Of a stretch of DNA of 8,634 nt, positions 6,552 through 8,634 are shown one piece after another. Each line of letters begins with the position of its first letter. The first letter of the stretch is position 1. The position numbers and the translations under genes are program-made. The DNA comes from Bacteroides sp. (GTDB taxonomy: Bacteria > Bacteroidota > Bacteroidia > Bacteroidales > Bacteroidaceae). Below the pieces are notes generated by a model. It searched no databases, was not told the origin of the DNA, and was given only the letters and a program-made list of their open reading frames with translations. The DNA lies in NCBI GenBank assembly GCA_019412865.1, contig DXOJ01000236.1, positions 1,717 through 10,350 on the forward strand, given 5' to 3'.

Positions 6552-8384
6552 TCCTATCTTCATTAATACATCATCTTCTGAAACAGTATCTCCCGGATTG
6601 GCACAGATAGCAGTCACCGTACCGCCAAACTCTACACGGATAGCATTATAGGTCTTCATCGCTTCTACATAGCAGATTACGTCTCCTTCTTTCACCGTAT
6701 CGCCTACTTGCAAGGCGGTTTCTTGTGCATTCTTCACCAAAAAGAACTTGCCTTCCAACGGAGAAAGTACTTCTTTGCCTTCGCCTGCCGGAGCAGCGGA
6801 AGCACCCGCTGGAGTAGCAGGAAGCTCGGCATCGCCATAAGCTACGGTGACACGATAAACCTGTCCGTCTACCTGTACGGTCAGTGTTTTCGGTTTAACA
6901 TCTTCTTCCGGTGATTTATCTTTTTCGGCACGGCGTTTTGCCACGTCTTCGAGGAAGTCTTCTTTGGCTTTACCACTCTTGTAGGCTTCATATTGAGCCG
7001 GGTGCATCGCATATTCGAAGAGTTCTTCGTCGTCCTGTCCTGCTTCCCATTTGTTCTCTTTCATCAGTTTGCGATATTTGTCGAGAGCATCCGGATAGTT
7101 GTCCTGTGGATCGCCTTCGAAGAACTTACGGCCTTCACGTTCCGCCTTTTCAATGATTTCCGGAGCAAGTTTGCCCGGCAAACGTCCGGCTTTACCCAGA
7201 ATCATGTCCCAAATATCATCGGCAATCATTCCCCAACGGTCTTTTCCTTTTTCCATTGCCATCACGTTCATCATGGCAAGGTTCTTCACATATTGACTGA
7301 ATGGAGTCACCAATGGAGGATAACCGACACGAGGCCATACGTAAGCCACTTCGTCAAACAGTTTGATGAGCAGCTGATCTTGCGTCATAAACGGCAGATT
7401 GTGTTTTGCCTTATATTTATTGATGGATTCCAGATTGGATTCGAGGTCGGCCATCAGACTACCCATCATACCGCCGGGAAGTCCGGGAGCAATCAGCAAG
7501 GAGTTCATCAGGCGGTTTTTCGGGCTGATATACAGGCCGAGGAAGTCGTCCATAAATTCCTGAATCATGCCACGCACTTTCATGTAGGCTTCCATATTGA
7601 TTTCGGGCACTTGATATCCGGCATCTTTCAGCATGGCTTGTACGCTAAGCAAATCGGCGTGACCTGTTCCCCATGAAAGTGGTTCCATACCGACATCGAT
7701 GTAGTCGCAACCTGCTTGGCATACTTCAAGGATACTTGCCATATTGAATCCGGGACCTGCATGACTATGATACTGAACAGGGATTTCGGGATGTGCCGCT
7801 TTGATATTGGCTACGATCTTACCTAATGATACCGGACGGCCAATACCTGCCATATCTTTGATACAGATTTCATCTGCACCCAGTTTGATAAGTTCCAGCG
7901 CCATATTGGTGTAGTACTCTACCGTATGGATAGGCGAATGAGTGATACAAAGCGAGCATTGTGAAATCATGCCTGCTTCCTTTGCGTATGTGATGGAAGG
8001 AGCGATATTACGCACATCGTTCAATCCGCAGAACGTACGAGTAATGTCTGTTCCTTGTGCTTTCTTTACTTTGTAGAATAATTTGCGGACGTCTGCCGGA
8101 ACGGGGCTCATACGAAGTCCGTTCAGTGCGCGGTCGAGCATGTGGGTCTGAATACCGGCTTCATGGAACGGTTTTGTCCATTCGCGCACGGCTGTATTCG
8201 GGTTTTCACCAAACAATAAATTTACCTGTTCAAAACCTCCGCCATTTGTTTCTACGCGGGCGAAACAACCCATTTCAATGATGGCCGGAGCTACCTTTAC
8301 GAGTTGGTCTACACGAGGTACATATTTTCCGGCTGATTGCCACATATCTCGGAAAACCAAGCTAAACTTTACTTCTCTTTTCAT
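6549..8384 (-). CDS. oadA: Biotin-dependent decarboxylase alpha subunit (oxaloacetate decarboxylase-like) with fused biotinyl domain
   Basis: A 611-residue cytoplasmic carboxyltransferase related to OadA, transcarboxylase 5S and pyruvate carboxylase subunit B. It would move a carboxyl group from a 2-oxo acid to its own biotin and pass it to OadB. Residues 1 to about 265 are the TIM-barrel carboxyltransferase. The metal ligands are present: D13 (RDMWQS), K176 (IKDMAG, the lysine carbamylated in relatives), H206 and H208 (YHSHAG). Residues about 270-480 are the conserved PYC/OADA region (PPLVTPFSQYV at 356-366). A Pro/Ala linker lies at about 521-535 and the biotinyl domain at about 538-611, with biotin-accepting K577 in VEAMKTYNA. 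The fused biotinyl domain separates it from systems with a separate biotin carrier. The ATG at 8384 gives the expected N-terminus about 10 residues before the RD motif; oadG ends 26 bases upstream. Several positions conserved in known OadA/5S enzymes differ here, so oxaloacetate is likely but unproven as substrate. Confidence 0.9.
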   Translation of the reverse strand: MKREVKFSLVFRDMWQSAGKYVPRVDQLVKVAPAIIEMGCFARVETNGGGFEQVNLLFGENPNTAVREWTKPFHEAGIQTHMLDRALNGLRMSPVPADVRKLFYKVKKAQGTDITRTFCGLNDVRNIAPSITYAKEAGMISQCSLCITHSPIHTVEYYTNMALELIKLGADEICIKDMAGIGRPVSLGKIVANIKAAHPEIPVQYHSHAGPGFNMASILEVCQAGCDYIDVGMEPLSWGTGHADLLSVQAMLKDAGYQVPEINMEAYMKVRGMIQEFMDDFLGLYISPKNRLMNSLLIAPGLPGGMMGSLMADLESNLESINKYKAKHNLPFMTQDQLLIKLFDEVAYVWPRVGYPPLVTPFSQYVKNLAMMNVMAMEKGKDRWGMIADDIWDMILGKAGRLPGKLAPEIIEKAEREGRKFFEGDPQDNYPDALDKYRKLMKENKWEAGQDDEELFEYAMHPAQYEAYKSGKAKEDFLEDVAKRRAEKDKSPEEDVKPKTLTVQVDGQVYRVTVAYGDAELPATPAGASAAPAGEGKEVLSPLEGKFFLVKNAQETALQVGDTVKEGDVICYVEAMKTYNAIRVEFGGTVTAICANPGDTVSEDDVLMKIG

Positions 8385-8410
8385 GTCTTTCAGTGATATT
8401 CTTTATAGAT

Positions 8411-8634
8411 TTATAATTTTTCTACTTTAGTGATTTTTCCTTTACCCTGTGTCACCACATTCACAGCAGCAGTAATGGCTGCTAAAATGTTTCCCGGAAC
8501 AGGTGCAGGACCTCGCGGTGCTTCCCGCTTCACAGGAACCACTTCTTCGGGGGCGTACTTGTTGACCAATGCAATCAACAACTTACCTAAATAAATCACA
8601 ATCAGCAGAATAACAAATACGGTAGCCATGCCGA
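8411..8634 (-). CDS. oadG: Sodium-pumping decarboxylase gamma subunit, 5'-truncated
   Basis: At least 73 C-terminal residues of an OadG-like small subunit, which anchors the alpha subunit to the membrane beta subunit. The visible part opens with GMATVFVILLIVIYLGK, most of a single transmembrane helix carrying the family's GM..VF signature. A charged segment (KYAPEEVVPVKREAPRG) follows, then a short tail (NILAAITAAVNVV) ending in a lysine-rich stretch (QGKGKITKVEKL). The Met at 8629 is very probably internal: the frame stays open to the window edge (Gly precedes it), and family members normally have about 10-15 more residues before this GM motif. The stop is 26 bases before oadA, and the order gamma-alpha-beta matches known oxaloacetate decarboxylase operons. 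The small size and low sequence complexity make the family call depend partly on context. Confidence 0.82.
   Translation of the reverse strand, partial: GMATVFVILLIVIYLGKLLIALVNKYAPEEVVPVKREAPRGPAPVPGNILAAITAAVNVVTQGKGKITKVEKL

Noticed and set aside
6993..7676. Open frame of about 227 codons on the + strand, antisense to oadA
   Set aside because: The opposite frame encodes the conserved PYC/OADA region and adjoining TIM-barrel end. The + product is His/Phe-rich with no family features.
8385..8410. Promoter or riboswitch between oadG and oadA
   Set aside because: Only 26 AT-rich bases are available, with no stem-loop and no convincing Bacteroides -7/-33 motif (TAnnTTTG, TTTG). An internal operon gap is the simpler reading.
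8627..8629. ATG at 8629 as the true start of oadG
   Set aside because: This Met belongs to the conserved GM..VF transmembrane signature. The preceding Gly codon is in frame and the frame stays open to the edge, so the start most likely lies outside the window.

Overview
The window looks like chromosomal DNA from the Bacteroidales, most likely a Bacteroides-type gut anaerobe. The evidence is a moderate G+C content, AT-rich leaders with no convincing Shine-Dalgarno sequences, and protein sequences that look typical of that group. I cannot name a species. No rRNA, tRNA, CRISPR array, insertion sequence or prophage gene is visible. The window is almost fully coding, and no gap exceeds about 110 bases.

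Left half, + strand (2-5206): a tripartite RND efflux operon in the usual order. It holds the 3' part of a periplasmic adaptor (membrane fusion protein), a complete 1010-residue inner-membrane RND permease, and a TolC-type outer-membrane channel with a signal peptide. Together they would form an envelope-spanning pump moving small molecules out of the cell at the expense of an ion gradient. The substrate cannot be read from the sequence. The 60-base gap between adaptor and permease carries an unusual cluster of short direct repeats that also forms a 16-bp perfect inverted repeat running back into the end of the adaptor gene.

Right half, - strand (8634-5314): a membrane-bound, biotin-dependent, sodium-pumping decarboxylase operon in the order gamma (oadG, 5' end outside the window), alpha (oadA, with fused biotinyl domain), beta (oadB). 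This is the same gene order as the Klebsiella oxaloacetate decarboxylase cluster. The alpha subunit transfers a carboxyl group from a 2-oxo acid (nominally oxaloacetate) to its own biotin, the beta subunit decarboxylates carboxybiotin and exports Na+, and the gamma subunit anchors the complex. oadA and oadB overlap by one base (TAATG), so they are probably translationally coupled.

The two operons converge on a 107-base gap holding a hairpin that probably terminates transcription from both sides. Neither operon's promoter lies inside the window. The region is mostly ordinary. The points most worth a second look are the divergent active-site motifs of the alpha subunit, the intergenic repeat cluster at 781-853, and the single-Asp proton-relay motif of the permease. 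I see no sign of an undescribed multi-gene system.
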